A stretch of 64,000 bases of DNA from Lachnospiraceae bacterium (GTDB lineage Bacteria > Bacillota_A > Clostridia > Lachnospirales > Lachnospiraceae). Below the pieces are notes generated by a model that saw nothing but the letters and a program-made list of their open reading frames with translations, made no database searches and had not been told where the DNA came from. The translations under genes were made by a program, and so were the position numbers. Of the stretch, positions 1 to 7,628 are shown one piece after another. The stretch is taken from positions 1 to 64,000 of the forward strand of contig JAGAIR010000004.1 in the NCBI GenBank assembly GCA_017626435.1. The letters run 5' to 3'. Every line of letters starts with the position of its first letter. The stretch's first letter is position 1.

Positions 1-176
1 CGGTATGTTCAGACGCGAAAGAGGAAGGATACGACTATGTTGAGGTTTATCCTCACAAAGACGCTTCCAACAAGTTGGATCAGTTTATGGGATTTGACGA
101 ATTATATATAAGCGAGGGATTTGAGCGATATATAGATCTGGGCCAAAAAAGTGTTTTCAGAAAGTATTTGCGATAG
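1..176 (+). CDS. C-terminal fragment of a GNAT-like N-acetyltransferase (5' end outside window)
   Basis: An open frame enters from the left edge (codons in phase with position 3) and ends with TAG at 174-176, giving about 57 residues. The piece has the look of the last strand-helix-strand of a GNAT acetyltransferase: a GYDYVEVYPHKD stretch followed by FMGFDELYISEGF, matching the common 'LYxxxGFxxY' ending of the family. The acetyl-CoA-binding part would lie outside the window, so substrate and activity cannot be judged. A perfect palindromic terminator follows at once, so it ends its transcription unit. The family call is an inference from the tail only. Confidence 0.5.
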   Translation, partial: VCSDAKEEGYDYVEVYPHKDASNKLDQFMGFDELYISEGFERYIDLGQKSVFRKYLR

Positions 177-201
177 AAAAAAGTATTATAATACTTTTTT
201 T
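177..201 (+). terminator. Palindromic intrinsic terminator after the GNAT-like gene
   Basis: A 24-base perfect palindrome (arms 177-188 and 189-200, A-rich left arm, T-rich right arm) starts on the base after the stop codon and runs into a T tract. The shape is that of a rho-independent terminator. It is weak in GC, so strength is uncertain. Confidence 0.6.
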
Positions 202-418
202 AAACTATATCGTTCTCTTCATTAGCGTAATACTGGCAGATTCTAATTTATCTTATTATAGCATCTCGGTCAATTCCAATTTGTACTTCTCCATTATCCT
301 ACCATATGCATTTTCTTCTTACAACCACCCATCTTTCTGCTATTGTATCCTCTCTATTCCACCATTTCTCTGAGAAACTACTCTTCGGACACAATATAGC
401 TTACTTATGACGCACACC
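202..418. other. AT-rich intergenic stretch without a recognisable gene
   Basis: Between the terminator of the GNAT-like gene and the end of the rlmH-linked small ORF no frame on either strand carries a start, a ribosome-binding site and a sensible length. No terminator for the converging minus-strand operon was recognised here either. Confidence 0.5.
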
Positions 419-556
419 TCATACATCATCTGGTATGATACTGATCACTTTCCTCAATGTCCCTTTAAAATCCCAATATAAACAGATGTAATACCTCACC
501 AGAAACAGCCGCTCTTCCTTATAAATTCTATATCCCTGAGGTTTTCTTTTCTTCAT
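419..556 (-). CDS. Small basic protein, 45 aa, translationally coupled to rlmH
   Basis: The ATG (556-554) overlaps the rlmH stop as ATGA, and a GGAG sits about 11 bases upstream inside the rlmH coding end, the arrangement expected for coupled translation. The product is 45 residues, begins MKKRKPQGYRIYKEER, is strongly basic in its first half, has an aromatic-rich middle (RYYICLYWDF) and ends IIPDDV. No signal peptide, clear membrane helix or known family is recognised. It could be a chance ORF; the ATGA junction and RBS are the only support. Not assigned a function. Confidence 0.35.
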   Translation of the reverse strand: MKKRKPQGYRIYKEERLFLVRYYICLYWDFKGTLRKVISIIPDDV

Positions 557-1032
557 TTGTGATATGGCTCTCCATTTATAATCCGATATCCCCGGTATAT
601 CTGCTCCAGCAATACCACCCGCATCAGCTGGTGTGGAAATGTCATCTTGGAGAAACTCAGCTTTTCATCTGCTTGGTTTAATATCTCCGGTGCCAGTCCG
701 ATAGAACCGCCAATAACAAAAATAATGTGGCTCTTTCCCTGCACGCCCAATGTATGTATTTTCTCTGCAAATCCTTCCGAAGTTGTCTGCTTTCCCTCAA
801 TGGCAAGGGTAATGACATAGGCATCCTCCCGGAGATATTTTTTCAGTCGTTCCCCTTCCTTTTGTCGGATCAACTCCTCTTCCCTCTGGCTAGCCTTGTC
901 CGGCGTTTTTTCATCCGCCACCTCAATCAATTCCAATTTACAGTAGCGGCTCAGGCGCTTACTATACTCCTGAATCGCTCCTGTAAAATATTTTTCTTTT
1001 ACCTTTCCTACGGCTAATATTGTTATTTTCAT
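553..1032 (-). CDS. rlmH: 23S rRNA (pseudouridine1915-N3)-methyltransferase RlmH
   Basis: This 159-residue protein is the usual full length for RlmH, the SPOUT-class enzyme that methylates pseudouridine 1915 in helix 69 of 23S rRNA using S-adenosylmethionine. It begins MKITILAVGKVKEKYF. It carries the glycine-rich SAM-binding knot segment (FVIGGSIGLAPEI) and the C-terminal HQLMRVVLLEQIYRGYRI...GEPYHK block ending with the conserved YHK. It lies 49 bases after mazF on the same strand and is followed by an overlapping small ORF, so it is probably near the end of the acpS-nnr-alr-mazF operon. Assignment is secure from sequence alone. Confidence 0.95.
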   Translation of the reverse strand: MKITILAVGKVKEKYFTGAIQEYSKRLSRYCKLELIEVADEKTPDKASQREEELIRQKEGERLKKYLREDAYVITLAIEGKQTTSEGFAEKIHTLGVQGKSHIIFVIGGSIGLAPEILNQADEKLSFSKMTFPHQLMRVVLLEQIYRGYRIINGEPYHK

Positions 1033-1081
1033 TCGTTTTCCCTGCTTTATATTTCATTGGAAGACTGCTGCCTATGCATTC

Positions 1082-1429
1082 TTAATGATCCAGTGCCAGG
1101 CTGATTCTCAATGCATAATCCACTCTCCTTAAGATAGATTCATCCAGATGGCACACTTTTTCCTTCAGTCTTGACTTATCAATCGTACGGATCTGCTCCA
1201 GTAAAATCACAGAATCCTTGACCAGATGATACTTCTTTGCGTCTAATGCAATATGGGTAGGCAGTTTTGCCTTATTCATTTTGGATGTAATCGCTGCACA
1301 GATTACAGTAGGGCTGTGTCGATTTCCCATATCATTCTGTATAATAAGTACCGGTCTGATCCCCCCCTGTTCTGAGCCCACCACCGGACGCAGATCAGCA
1401 AAATAGATATCTCCCCGTTTGATAACCAA
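1082..1429 (-). CDS. mazF: MazF/PemK-family endoribonuclease (EndoA/NdoA-like), without adjacent antitoxin
   Basis: A protein of about 115 residues with the MazF core: [27 protein letters not shown], a VICAAITS strand and [18 protein letters not shown]. The conserved Arg of GGIRPV and the Ser/Thr of AAITS match the active-site positions of EndoA-type mRNA interferases. The start is a choice. The frame opens at a GTG at 1438, but its GGAG is only 2 bases away; the TTG at 1429 has that GGAG 10 bases upstream and gives the family-typical MVIKRGDIY. In Bacillus subtilis the order is alr-ndoAI-ndoA; here the roughly 190 bases between alr and this gene hold no MazE/CopG-like antitoxin. Confidence 0.88.
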   Translation of the reverse strand: MVIKRGDIYFADLRPVVGSEQGGIRPVLIIQNDMGNRHSPTVICAAITSKMNKAKLPTHIALDAKKYHLVKDSVILLEQIRTIDKSRLKEKVCHLDESILRRVDYALRISLALDH

Positions 1430-1605
1430 TACGCTCACTCTCCATTTCTGTCCAATTTGGATTTACCTGGTGCAGAATCCAGTACAGCCTGTTAAAATGC
1501 CAGCCGGACATTGCACTAGCTTTATGTATCCCATAAATCCTCAGTAAAATCCTCCTTTTCAGTATTACCATCTTTTGGAAAATGTATACGTATCTATCAA
1601 AATGC

Positions 1606-1620
1606 AACCGTAAAACGGTT
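1606..1620 (-). other. Small hairpin at the alr stop codon
   Basis: AACCGT and ACGGTT (arms 1606-1611 and 1615-1620) with a three-base loop overlap the first bases of the alr stop. The stem is short and no run of T follows directly, so it may weaken readthrough into mazF rather than stop it. Function not shown. Confidence 0.3.
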
Positions 1621-2785
1621 AAAACTCTGGATAAAAATCTTTTGTACCCACCTTTTTCCCATTACGGAAATAAACTCTCGGAACACGCTTTCCGATATCA
1701 CACACAAACTCATAGTTAAAAGAATATGCCATATCTGCAACTTCTTCAATTGAAATGTATTCCTCTCCGTCATGGCCTGTCAGCGTAACCTCATCTCCCT
1801 GTACCACATCCGGGATATCTGTTACATCTACCATAAACTGATCCATACATACCCTTCCCAGGATTTTTGCACTCTGTCCATGAATCAGGACACGTCCCCG
1901 ATTGGATAATGCCCTCGGATAACCGTCTGCATACCCTACCGGTACCGTTGCTACCCTGGTCTCTCTGGTGGTGGTAAAGGTTCCTCCGTATCCAACCTGA
2001 ACTCCAGGCTCCAGTGTCTTTACAAAGGAAACCCAGGATTTCACTTCCATAGCAGGAGCTAACTGCAGTCTCTCCTTCTGCACCTCCTCTGACGGATACA
2101 TTCCATAGACCGAAATTCCGTCCCTGACCATATCCAGATTCACTTCCGGCATTTCAATAATGCCTGCACTGTTAGAAGCATGTTTTATTGGAATCACTAT
2201 CCCTTCTTCCTCTATCTTCTGAACAAAATCGATATACCGCTGAAACTGCATTTTCGCTCTTGTCTTATCCTTCTCATCCATTCTGGCAAAATGGGTAAAG
2301 CATCCGTCAATCAGAATCCCTGGTAATCCGGCAATCTTTTTTATCATTTCCAGACTTTCTTCATCCTGCGTAAATCCAATCCGGCTCATACCAGTATCCA
2401 GCTTGATATGTATATGTGCCGGCTTTCCCATTTTCTGTGCTGTTTCCGACATTTTCTGCGCCATATCCCAGTCGAATACAGCCGTTGCGATCTCATACTG
2501 TATCATCGGCTCATAGAGAGGTTGAGGAGTATATCCCAATATCAGAATCGGTTTTGTGATTCCCGCCTGACGCAGCTCTACTCCCTCCTCCAAAATAGCA
2601 ACTCCATAAGCATCCACAATGGGATTTAATGTTTCTGCCACTGGTACTGCTCCGTGGCCATAACCATCTGCCTTAATGACTGCCATTATTTTTGTTTTTG
2701 GATTTAGTAGTTTTTTGGCATTGACAACATTCTGATAAATGGCATCCAGATTAATGTTTGCCTGTACCCTGTAATATTCTTTCAT
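1619..2785 (-). CDS. alr: Alanine racemase
   Basis: A 388-residue pyridoxal-phosphate enzyme that interconverts L- and D-alanine for peptidoglycan. The lysine that binds the cofactor is in AVIKADGYGHGA (Lys38). Further landmarks are the TGMSRIGF segment, the HASNSAG motif, the RDGISVYGMYPS block and the catalytic-tyrosine region VQVGYGGTFTT in the C-terminal beta domain. Length is typical (370-390 aa). It is preceded by the NAD(P)HX repair gene and acpS on the same strand with a short gap (2786-2802), and followed by mazF, the acpS-nnr-alr-mazF order seen in many Firmicutes. Confidence 0.97.
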   Translation of the reverse strand: MKEYYRVQANINLDAIYQNVVNAKKLLNPKTKIMAVIKADGYGHGAVPVAETLNPIVDAYGVAILEEGVELRQAGITKPILILGYTPQPLYEPMIQYEIATAVFDWDMAQKMSETAQKMGKPAHIHIKLDTGMSRIGFTQDEESLEMIKKIAGLPGILIDGCFTHFARMDEKDKTRAKMQFQRYIDFVQKIEEEGIVIPIKHASNSAGIIEMPEVNLDMVRDGISVYGMYPSEEVQKERLQLAPAMEVKSWVSFVKTLEPGVQVGYGGTFTTTRETRVATVPVGYADGYPRALSNRGRVLIHGQSAKILGRVCMDQFMVDVTDIPDVVQGDEVTLTGHDGEEYISIEEVADMAYSFNYEFVCDIGKRVPRVYFRNGKKVGTKDFYPEF

Positions 2786-2802
2786 GTTCCGCCTCCATGC
2801 TT

Positions 2803-4347
2803 TTATTGTGGTAATATTTTGGGCAGCATCTGAAGAATATCCGATGCCATCATACTATATCTACCACCGTATCCCATATATTCCTCTGCTGCAATGCCGT
2901 GAAGGCAGACTGCCAGAACAGCCGCCTTCTTCGGCTTCATTCCCTGAGCCAGAAGACCTGCGATCATACCGCTCAAAACATCACCAGAACCACCAGTAGA
3001 TAATGCGTTATTTCCTGTAGTATTGACATATACCTCATTTCCATCCGTTACAACGGTTCTGGCATCCTTTAATACCAAAGTCTGGCAGTTAGCCCTTTCT
3101 AGAGAAAGAAGTGCCTGCTCTACCATTTTTCCGCGCAGTACCGGCAGCTCTACCTGGACCAGGCGGCTCATTTCAACCAGATGCGGTGTCAGAACAATAT
3201 TTTCCGGCAGGCAGATTTTTCGGCTTCCATCCTCCCGCAAAACAAAATATTCCTCTTTTTTTGCCAGAAGATTTAAACCATCTGCATCTATGACCACTGC
3301 CTTATTTTTTTCCTGCAGCACCTGCGTCAGAAGAATGTCCGCCGGTTCCTCCAGACCAATTCCGGGACCGATCACAATGGTAGTTGCCCACTGTATCTCC
3401 TGTTCTATCATAACCTGCAGTGTTGTTTTATTTTCCGATATGCTATAGTCCTTCCCACTGTCATAAGTCTTAACCAATGCCTCCGGCAACCTGTTTTTTA
3501 TCACAGCTGCATTTTCGCTGGCTGTAATTACCTTGACCAGTCCGCACCCCATCCGGTAGGCGGCTTCTGCGCAAAGATAACAGGCACCACTGATTTCCTT
3601 TGAGCCGGCAATGACCAATACCTTCCCATAACTTCCTTTATTGGAACGAAGGATTCTCGGAGGCATCATTTCTGCCGCCTCTTCTCTGGTCAGGGTATAG
3701 GTACGCGGCTCTACCTTTTCCACTGCTTTTTTCGGAAAACCGATATCAGCCACAATTACCTGTCCCGCATAGTTACATCCCGGAAACAATACCAGTCCCC
3801 GTTTGTTGGTTCCAAAAGTAATCGTGAAATCTGCGTATACTGCCACCGCCAGAACTTCACCGGTAGAAGCACTGATGCCAGAAGGAATGTCTACCGCAAA
3901 CCTCACTGCCTCCTGCTCATTCATCCAGTTGATCACATCGGCAAACTCCCCTGTCACTTCCCTGGAAAGTCCAATACCAAACAAGGCATCCAATATGACA
4001 TTATATTCCCCGGATGGAAGTCCAGTGCATACCCGGATTCCTAAATTTTTCACAATGGAAATCTGCCGTCTCATCTCCTCACTGGCAGCTTCTTCTCTGC
4101 CGATCAGACAGATTGTGACAGAATAGCCATCCTCCCACAAAAGTCTCGCCGCCGCGACACCGTCACCACCATTATTTCCCATTCCACATACCGCCAGAAT
4201 CTGATCCTGCGTATTCGTATTTGCCTTGACACAACCGGCAACTGCCAGTGCTGCCTTTTCCATCAGCACCAGGGATGGGATTCCAATCTCCTGTATGGAA
4301 ATACGGTCAATCTCCTTTGCCTCCCTGGCATTTGTAATGTACTGCAT
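2803..4347 (-). CDS. nnr: Bifunctional NAD(P)H-hydrate epimerase / ADP-dependent NAD(P)H-hydrate dehydratase
   Basis: A fused repair enzyme of 514 residues that restores NADH and NADPH from their hydrated forms. The N-terminal half is the YjeF_N epimerase (MQYITNAREAKEID..., with the nucleotide-binding AVCGMGNNGGDGVAAARLL). The C-terminal half is the dehydratase/kinase-like fold (NKGSYGKVLVIAGS, IVIGPGIG, LTPHLVEMSRL, and NNALSTGGSGDVLSGMIAGLL with the catalytic Asp of the GSGDVL motif). The frame stays open 21 codons upstream, but the ATG at 4347 has an AGGAAG just ahead and starts the family-typical sequence. It starts 16 bases after acpS ends and runs into alr: one operon. Confidence 0.95.
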   Translation of the reverse strand: MQYITNAREAKEIDRISIQEIGIPSLVLMEKAALAVAGCVKANTNTQDQILAVCGMGNNGGDGVAAARLLWEDGYSVTICLIGREEAASEEMRRQISIVKNLGIRVCTGLPSGEYNVILDALFGIGLSREVTGEFADVINWMNEQEAVRFAVDIPSGISASTGEVLAVAVYADFTITFGTNKRGLVLFPGCNYAGQVIVADIGFPKKAVEKVEPRTYTLTREEAAEMMPPRILRSNKGSYGKVLVIAGSKEISGACYLCAEAAYRMGCGLVKVITASENAAVIKNRLPEALVKTYDSGKDYSISENKTTLQVMIEQEIQWATTIVIGPGIGLEEPADILLTQVLQEKNKAVVIDADGLNLLAKKEEYFVLREDGSRKICLPENIVLTPHLVEMSRLVQVELPVLRGKMVEQALLSLERANCQTLVLKDARTVVTDGNEVYVNTTGNNALSTGGSGDVLSGMIAGLLAQGMKPKKAAVLAVCLHGIAAEEYMGYGGRYSMMASDILQMLPKILPQ

Positions 4348-4363
4348 CCAGCCACTTCCTTTC

Positions 4364-4738
4364 TTATGTCTCAGCAATTGCATAGGCAACTGCCAATTCC
4401 TCCGTATCACTTAACGAAATATGAATCCTCTTTATTCCGCATTTCTCAGCATACTGAAAAGCTCCATTATATAAAGTTACATAAGGAGCTCCGGATTCCT
4501 TCCGTAATATCTCGATATCCTCCAGTCTCACCCTTCCATTTATCCCTGTCTGCAATGCCTTTGCAACTGCTTCCTTTCCTGCAAAATTGATTGCAGCTGC
4601 TTTCTGGGGACATCCCCGTTTGCGGATCATTCCACATTCCTTCTCTGTATAATACCGCTCCAGAAAGCGCCCGCTTTGTTCCAACGCCTTCTCTACCCGG
4701 GATATTTCTACAATATCCGTGCCAATTCCATAAATCAT
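4364..4738 (-). CDS. acpS: Holo-[acyl-carrier-protein] synthase
   Basis: A 124-residue phosphopantetheinyl transferase of the short AcpS type, which loads the 4'-phosphopantetheine arm of coenzyme A onto acyl carrier protein for fatty-acid synthesis. The two metal-binding landmarks are present: GIGTDIVEISRV (Asp8) near the start and NFAGKEAVAKAL with its glutamate in the middle, followed by the ISLSDTEELAVAYAIA end. Length is typical (about 120 aa). It is probably the first gene of the acpS-nnr-alr-mazF-rlmH operon, since 101 non-coding bases separate it from the upstream gene. Confidence 0.96.
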   Translation of the reverse strand: MIYGIGTDIVEISRVEKALEQSGRFLERYYTEKECGMIRKRGCPQKAAAINFAGKEAVAKALQTGINGRVRLEDIEILRKESGAPYVTLYNGAFQYAEKCGIKRIHISLSDTEELAVAYAIAET

Positions 4739-4839
4739 TCTGCCAGACCTGCCTGTTCCATGTTATGCTTCTATTTCTTCCGTTGCGAGTACCTATCCCC
4801 TCCACGAAATCTGCTGTACCCGTTTTCCTCATATTTCAA

Positions 4840-5502
4840 TTACTCATCCACATGGTTTTCTTCCAGATTCCCTCTCCAGACCTTATGCTCTTTGTCAAAA
4901 ATTTCTACTACCTGGGCTCCCAGAAGGTTATGCATATATTTGTACATCTGTGTATTTCTCATTTCCATATCCTGCTTTCTGAGAATCTGGTTTTTCAATT
5001 CTTCCCTGGTTTGCTGAATCCACAAGTCAATCTGCTCGATTTCTTCGCTATTATCCAACAATTCCTCATAACATACCTTCATACATTCAATCAAAAGCTC
5101 TTTATTGAGCTGGTCAATCTGCTTCGGCAATTCCTCTTCCAATTCTGCCGCCTCCTGAAGTTTATCATTCAGGTCATTGATCAGCTTCTGGTTCTTCTCC
5201 TGTTTCACAGCACGGATCGGACTGTCTGTCTCATGTCCATCCGTCATATTTGCCACAATATTATTCATCAGTATCTTCTTTGCTTTTTCATATTCTTTGA
5301 TATCATGATTCGTCTGTCCCTGTTTCTGGATCAGCTTATTTAACTGTTTCTCCAATGACTTAATTGCACTGGTCTTACGAAAATCGGGAAACAGTTCATG
5401 CCAACGTGCATCCAGCGGAAGCAGCGGAACTTTTTTCTTCTTCAATGCCTGTAGAAAATAATAGTCCATTTCTTCGTTTTGTCTTTTCTTTCGTCTTGCC
5501 AT
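4840..5502 (-). CDS. Conserved coiled-coil protein of unknown function, 220 aa
   Basis: No known enzyme motif is recognised. The protein opens with a basic stretch (MARRKKRQNEE), contains LPLDARWHELFPDF near residue 30, then is almost wholly charged alpha-helix with heptad-like leucines between about residues 45 and 190, so a coiled coil is likely. There is no signal peptide or membrane segment, suggesting a cytoplasmic structural or adaptor protein. It has a strong GGGGGAG ribosome-binding site, so it is a real gene. It lies upstream of acpS on the same strand with a 101-base gap and divergent from the UDP-sugar pyrophosphorylase. Similar proteins are, from memory, found in Lachnospiraceae; no function is assigned. 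Confidence 0.75.
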   Translation of the reverse strand: MARRKKRQNEEMDYYFLQALKKKKVPLLPLDARWHELFPDFRKTSAIKSLEKQLNKLIQKQGQTNHDIKEYEKAKKILMNNIVANMTDGHETDSPIRAVKQEKNQKLINDLNDKLQEAAELEEELPKQIDQLNKELLIECMKVCYEELLDNSEEIEQIDLWIQQTREELKNQILRKQDMEMRNTQMYKYMHNLLGAQVVEIFDKEHKVWRGNLEENHVDE

Positions 5503-5612
5503 AATGCTCCCCCTTTTTCTGCTTCGTTTTTTCTTACAATATTATTTCGTCATATTTTACCACAATTTTCAGTATATCACATTCCATTTTGGTTGAACAT
5601 AGTCATAAATGA

Positions 5613-5641
5613 TTGATTATTTATGCGATTTTCGTTATACT
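5613..5641 (+). promoter_or_regulatory. Probable housekeeping promoter of the UDP-sugar pyrophosphorylase gene
   Basis: TTGATT at 5613-5618 and TATACT at 5636-5641 are separated by 17 bases, a good sigma-A arrangement. It lies about 70 bases upstream of the ATG at 5713. Confidence 0.55.
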
Positions 5642-5712
5642 GAACAGGTAACTGGGAATTCTTTTCAGATTGATATTTCTGAACCTTTTTATGATAACAG
5701 AAAGGAATATTT

Positions 5713-6939
5713 ATGAACTTAAATCAGGCAACAGAAAAATTAAAAAAATATCAACAGGAACATGTTTTAACATATTATGACCAACTCTCAGTTCCAGAGC
5801 AGGCAGAGCTTTTAAATCAAATTGAAGATACCGACTTTTCTGTACTGGAACAGATTAACCACGGACCAGCAGATTCCGGCCGCGGTACTATTACTCCTAT
5901 TCAGGCAATGCAGAAATCTCAAATCGATGCAAACCGTGTACAATACACAAAAATCGGACTGGAAGCAATCCGTGCAGGCAGGATAGGTGCTGTTTTACTG
6001 GCGGGTGGTATGGGGACACGCCTCGGTTCTGATAATCCAAAGGGAATGTACGATATTGGTATCACAAAACCCGTCTACATTTTTGAACGTCTGATCCGCA
6101 ATCTTTTAGATATTGTGGATTTGTCCGGTACCTGGATTCATCTTTTTATTATGACCAGTGATAAAAATCATGAAGCTACCGTATCCTTTTTTCAGGAAAA
6201 AGAGTATTTCACCTATCATCCGGAATATATCCATTTCTTTCAACAGGAAATGGCACCTGCTTCCACCTATCAGGGACAGGTCTATATGGAGTCAAAAAGC
6301 AAGATCGCCACTTCCCCAAACGGTAACGGGGGCTGGTTTTCTTCTATGAAAAAAGCCGGACTACTGGATATCATTCATCAGAATGGAATCCAATGGCTGA
6401 ATGTGTTTGCCGTTGATAATGTACTTCAAAGAATTGCAGATCCTTGTTTTATCGGCGCTACCATAGAAAAGAAGTGCAAGGTTGGTGCAAAGGTGGTACG
6501 GAAAAATAACCCGGACGAGAAAGTCGGTGTCATGTGTCTGGAGGATGGAAGACCGTCCATCGTTGAATATTACGAACTGACTGACCAACTTCGGAATACC
6601 AGAGACGAAAATGGTGATCCCGCGTACAATTTTGGTGTTATCTTAAATTATCTGTTTCATGAAAAGTCTCTGGAAGAAATCAGCGATAAGGAACTGCAGC
6701 TTCATATTGTGGAGAAAAAGATTCCATATATTGATGAAAATGCACAGCCTGTTAAACCAGACCAGCCAAATGGTTATAAATTTGAAACACTGATATTGGA
6801 TATGATCCACATGCTGGATACCTGTCTTCCTTTTGAGGTAGAACGGGACAAGGAGTTTGCCCCGATCAAAAATAAAACTGGAGTTGACTCTATCGAAAGT
6901 GCCCAGAATCTATTGAAGAAAAACGGAATTGCATTATAA
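5713..6939 (+). CDS. UDPGP-family nucleotidyltransferase (UDP-sugar / UDP-HexNAc pyrophosphorylase type)
   Basis: A 408-residue protein of the UDPGP family (eukaryotic-type UTP:sugar-1-phosphate uridylyltransferases), which make UDP-glucose or UDP-N-acetylhexosamine from UTP and a sugar phosphate. The nucleotide-binding signature LAGGMGTRLGSDNPKG is at about residues 96-111. Other landmarks are MTSDKNHEATVSFF, NGNGGWFSSMKKAGLL and VFAVDNVLQRIADP, the last resembling the UDP-sugar binding 'VDN' segment of AGX-like enzymes. The final FETLILDMIHML...VERDKEFAPIKN is typical of UDP-HexNAc pyrophosphorylases. Which sugar is used cannot be told here. It is a single-gene unit with its own promoter and terminator, convergent with purE. 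Confidence 0.88.
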   Translation: MNLNQATEKLKKYQQEHVLTYYDQLSVPEQAELLNQIEDTDFSVLEQINHGPADSGRGTITPIQAMQKSQIDANRVQYTKIGLEAIRAGRIGAVLLAGGMGTRLGSDNPKGMYDIGITKPVYIFERLIRNLLDIVDLSGTWIHLFIMTSDKNHEATVSFFQEKEYFTYHPEYIHFFQQEMAPASTYQGQVYMESKSKIATSPNGNGGWFSSMKKAGLLDIIHQNGIQWLNVFAVDNVLQRIADPCFIGATIEKKCKVGAKVVRKNNPDEKVGVMCLEDGRPSIVEYYELTDQLRNTRDENGDPAYNFGVILNYLFHEKSLEEISDKELQLHIVEKKIPYIDENAQPVKPDQPNGYKFETLILDMIHMLDTCLPFEVERDKEFAPIKNKTGVDSIESAQNLLKKNGIAL

Positions 6940-6970
6940 AAAAAATAGTTTCTCTTTCTTTAAAACCAGA

Positions 6971-7015
6971 AGCCGCCCTAAGTCAATATCCTTAACTGAC
7001 TCAGAGCGGCTCTTT
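6971..7015. terminator. Bidirectional terminator between the UDPGP gene and purE
   Basis: AGCCGC (6971-6976) pairs with GCGGCT (7006-7011), and AGTCA (6981-6985) with TGACT further in. TTTT follows on the plus strand. It sits between two convergent genes and probably serves both; the T run is better for the plus-strand gene. Confidence 0.7.
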
Positions 7016-7054
7016 TCGTTACGCAATTCCAAAAAACTGCATCAAACCTGCCTT

Positions 7055-7567
7055 TTACATTTGCTGCAAATATGCTTCATATCCCAGCTTGTCCAGCTTA
7101 TCTGCCTTTGCTACTACCTGGTCTTTTAAGCCATCCTTATAATCAGCCAGTTTTTTGCGCAAATCCTTGTCACTGATAGAAAGCATCTTTGCTGCCAGGA
7201 TCGCTGCATTTGCTGCTCCATCAATCGCTACCGTTGCAACCGGGATACCAGATGGCATCTGAACAATGGAATACAGAGAATCCACACCCCCCAGTGACTT
7301 CGTGTGGATTGGTACACCGATAACAGGCAGTGGGAAAATGGCTGCACACATGCCTGGTAAATGGGCAGCTCCGCCTGCACCGGCAATAATCACGTCAATT
7401 CCCTTTGCTTCTGCATTTTTAGCATATTCCACAAAAATATCCGGCTCTCTATGAGCTGAAATCACTGTCATCTCATAGTCAATCCCAAAATCCTCCAGCA
7501 TTTTTGCCGCCTTACTCATAACCGGCAGATCTGAATCACTGCCCATCAAAATACCAACCTTAGCCAT
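7055..7567 (-). CDS. purE: N5-carboxyaminoimidazole ribonucleotide mutase
   Basis: A 170-residue class I PurE that moves the carboxyl group on aminoimidazole ribonucleotide in purine synthesis. The substrate-binding motifs are all visible: MGSDSDLPVM (residues 8-17), ISAHREPD (36-43) and AGAGGAAHLPGM (62-73) with the catalytic His69. A strong GGAGG precedes the ATG. No other pur gene is near, so purE is separated from a pur operon; it follows hemW by 61 bases on the same strand and may be read with it. Identification is secure. Confidence 0.96.
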   Translation of the reverse strand: MAKVGILMGSDSDLPVMSKAAKMLEDFGIDYEMTVISAHREPDIFVEYAKNAEAKGIDVIIAGAGGAAHLPGMCAAIFPLPVIGVPIHTKSLGGVDSLYSIVQMPSGIPVATVAIDGAANAAILAAKMLSISDKDLRKKLADYKDGLKDQVVAKADKLDKLGYEAYLQQM

Positions 7568-7628
7568 AACCTTGTTTCCTCCATTCTGTTGTATCTTTCT
7601 GTATTGAAATATTATGACAGGCCGCTGC

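Noticed and set aside
1395..1607. Minus-strand 70-codon ORF between alr and mazF as a possible antitoxin
   Set aside because: It overlaps mazF in another frame, has no ribosome-binding site at its start and lacks any CopG/AbrB-like pattern; kept only as a question in the mazF finding.
4591..5343. Long plus-strand ORF (250 codons) over acpS and the coiled-coil gene
   Set aside because: Antisense shadow of two supported minus-strand genes; no ribosome-binding site, and composition is that of a reversed lysine/glutamate-rich helix.
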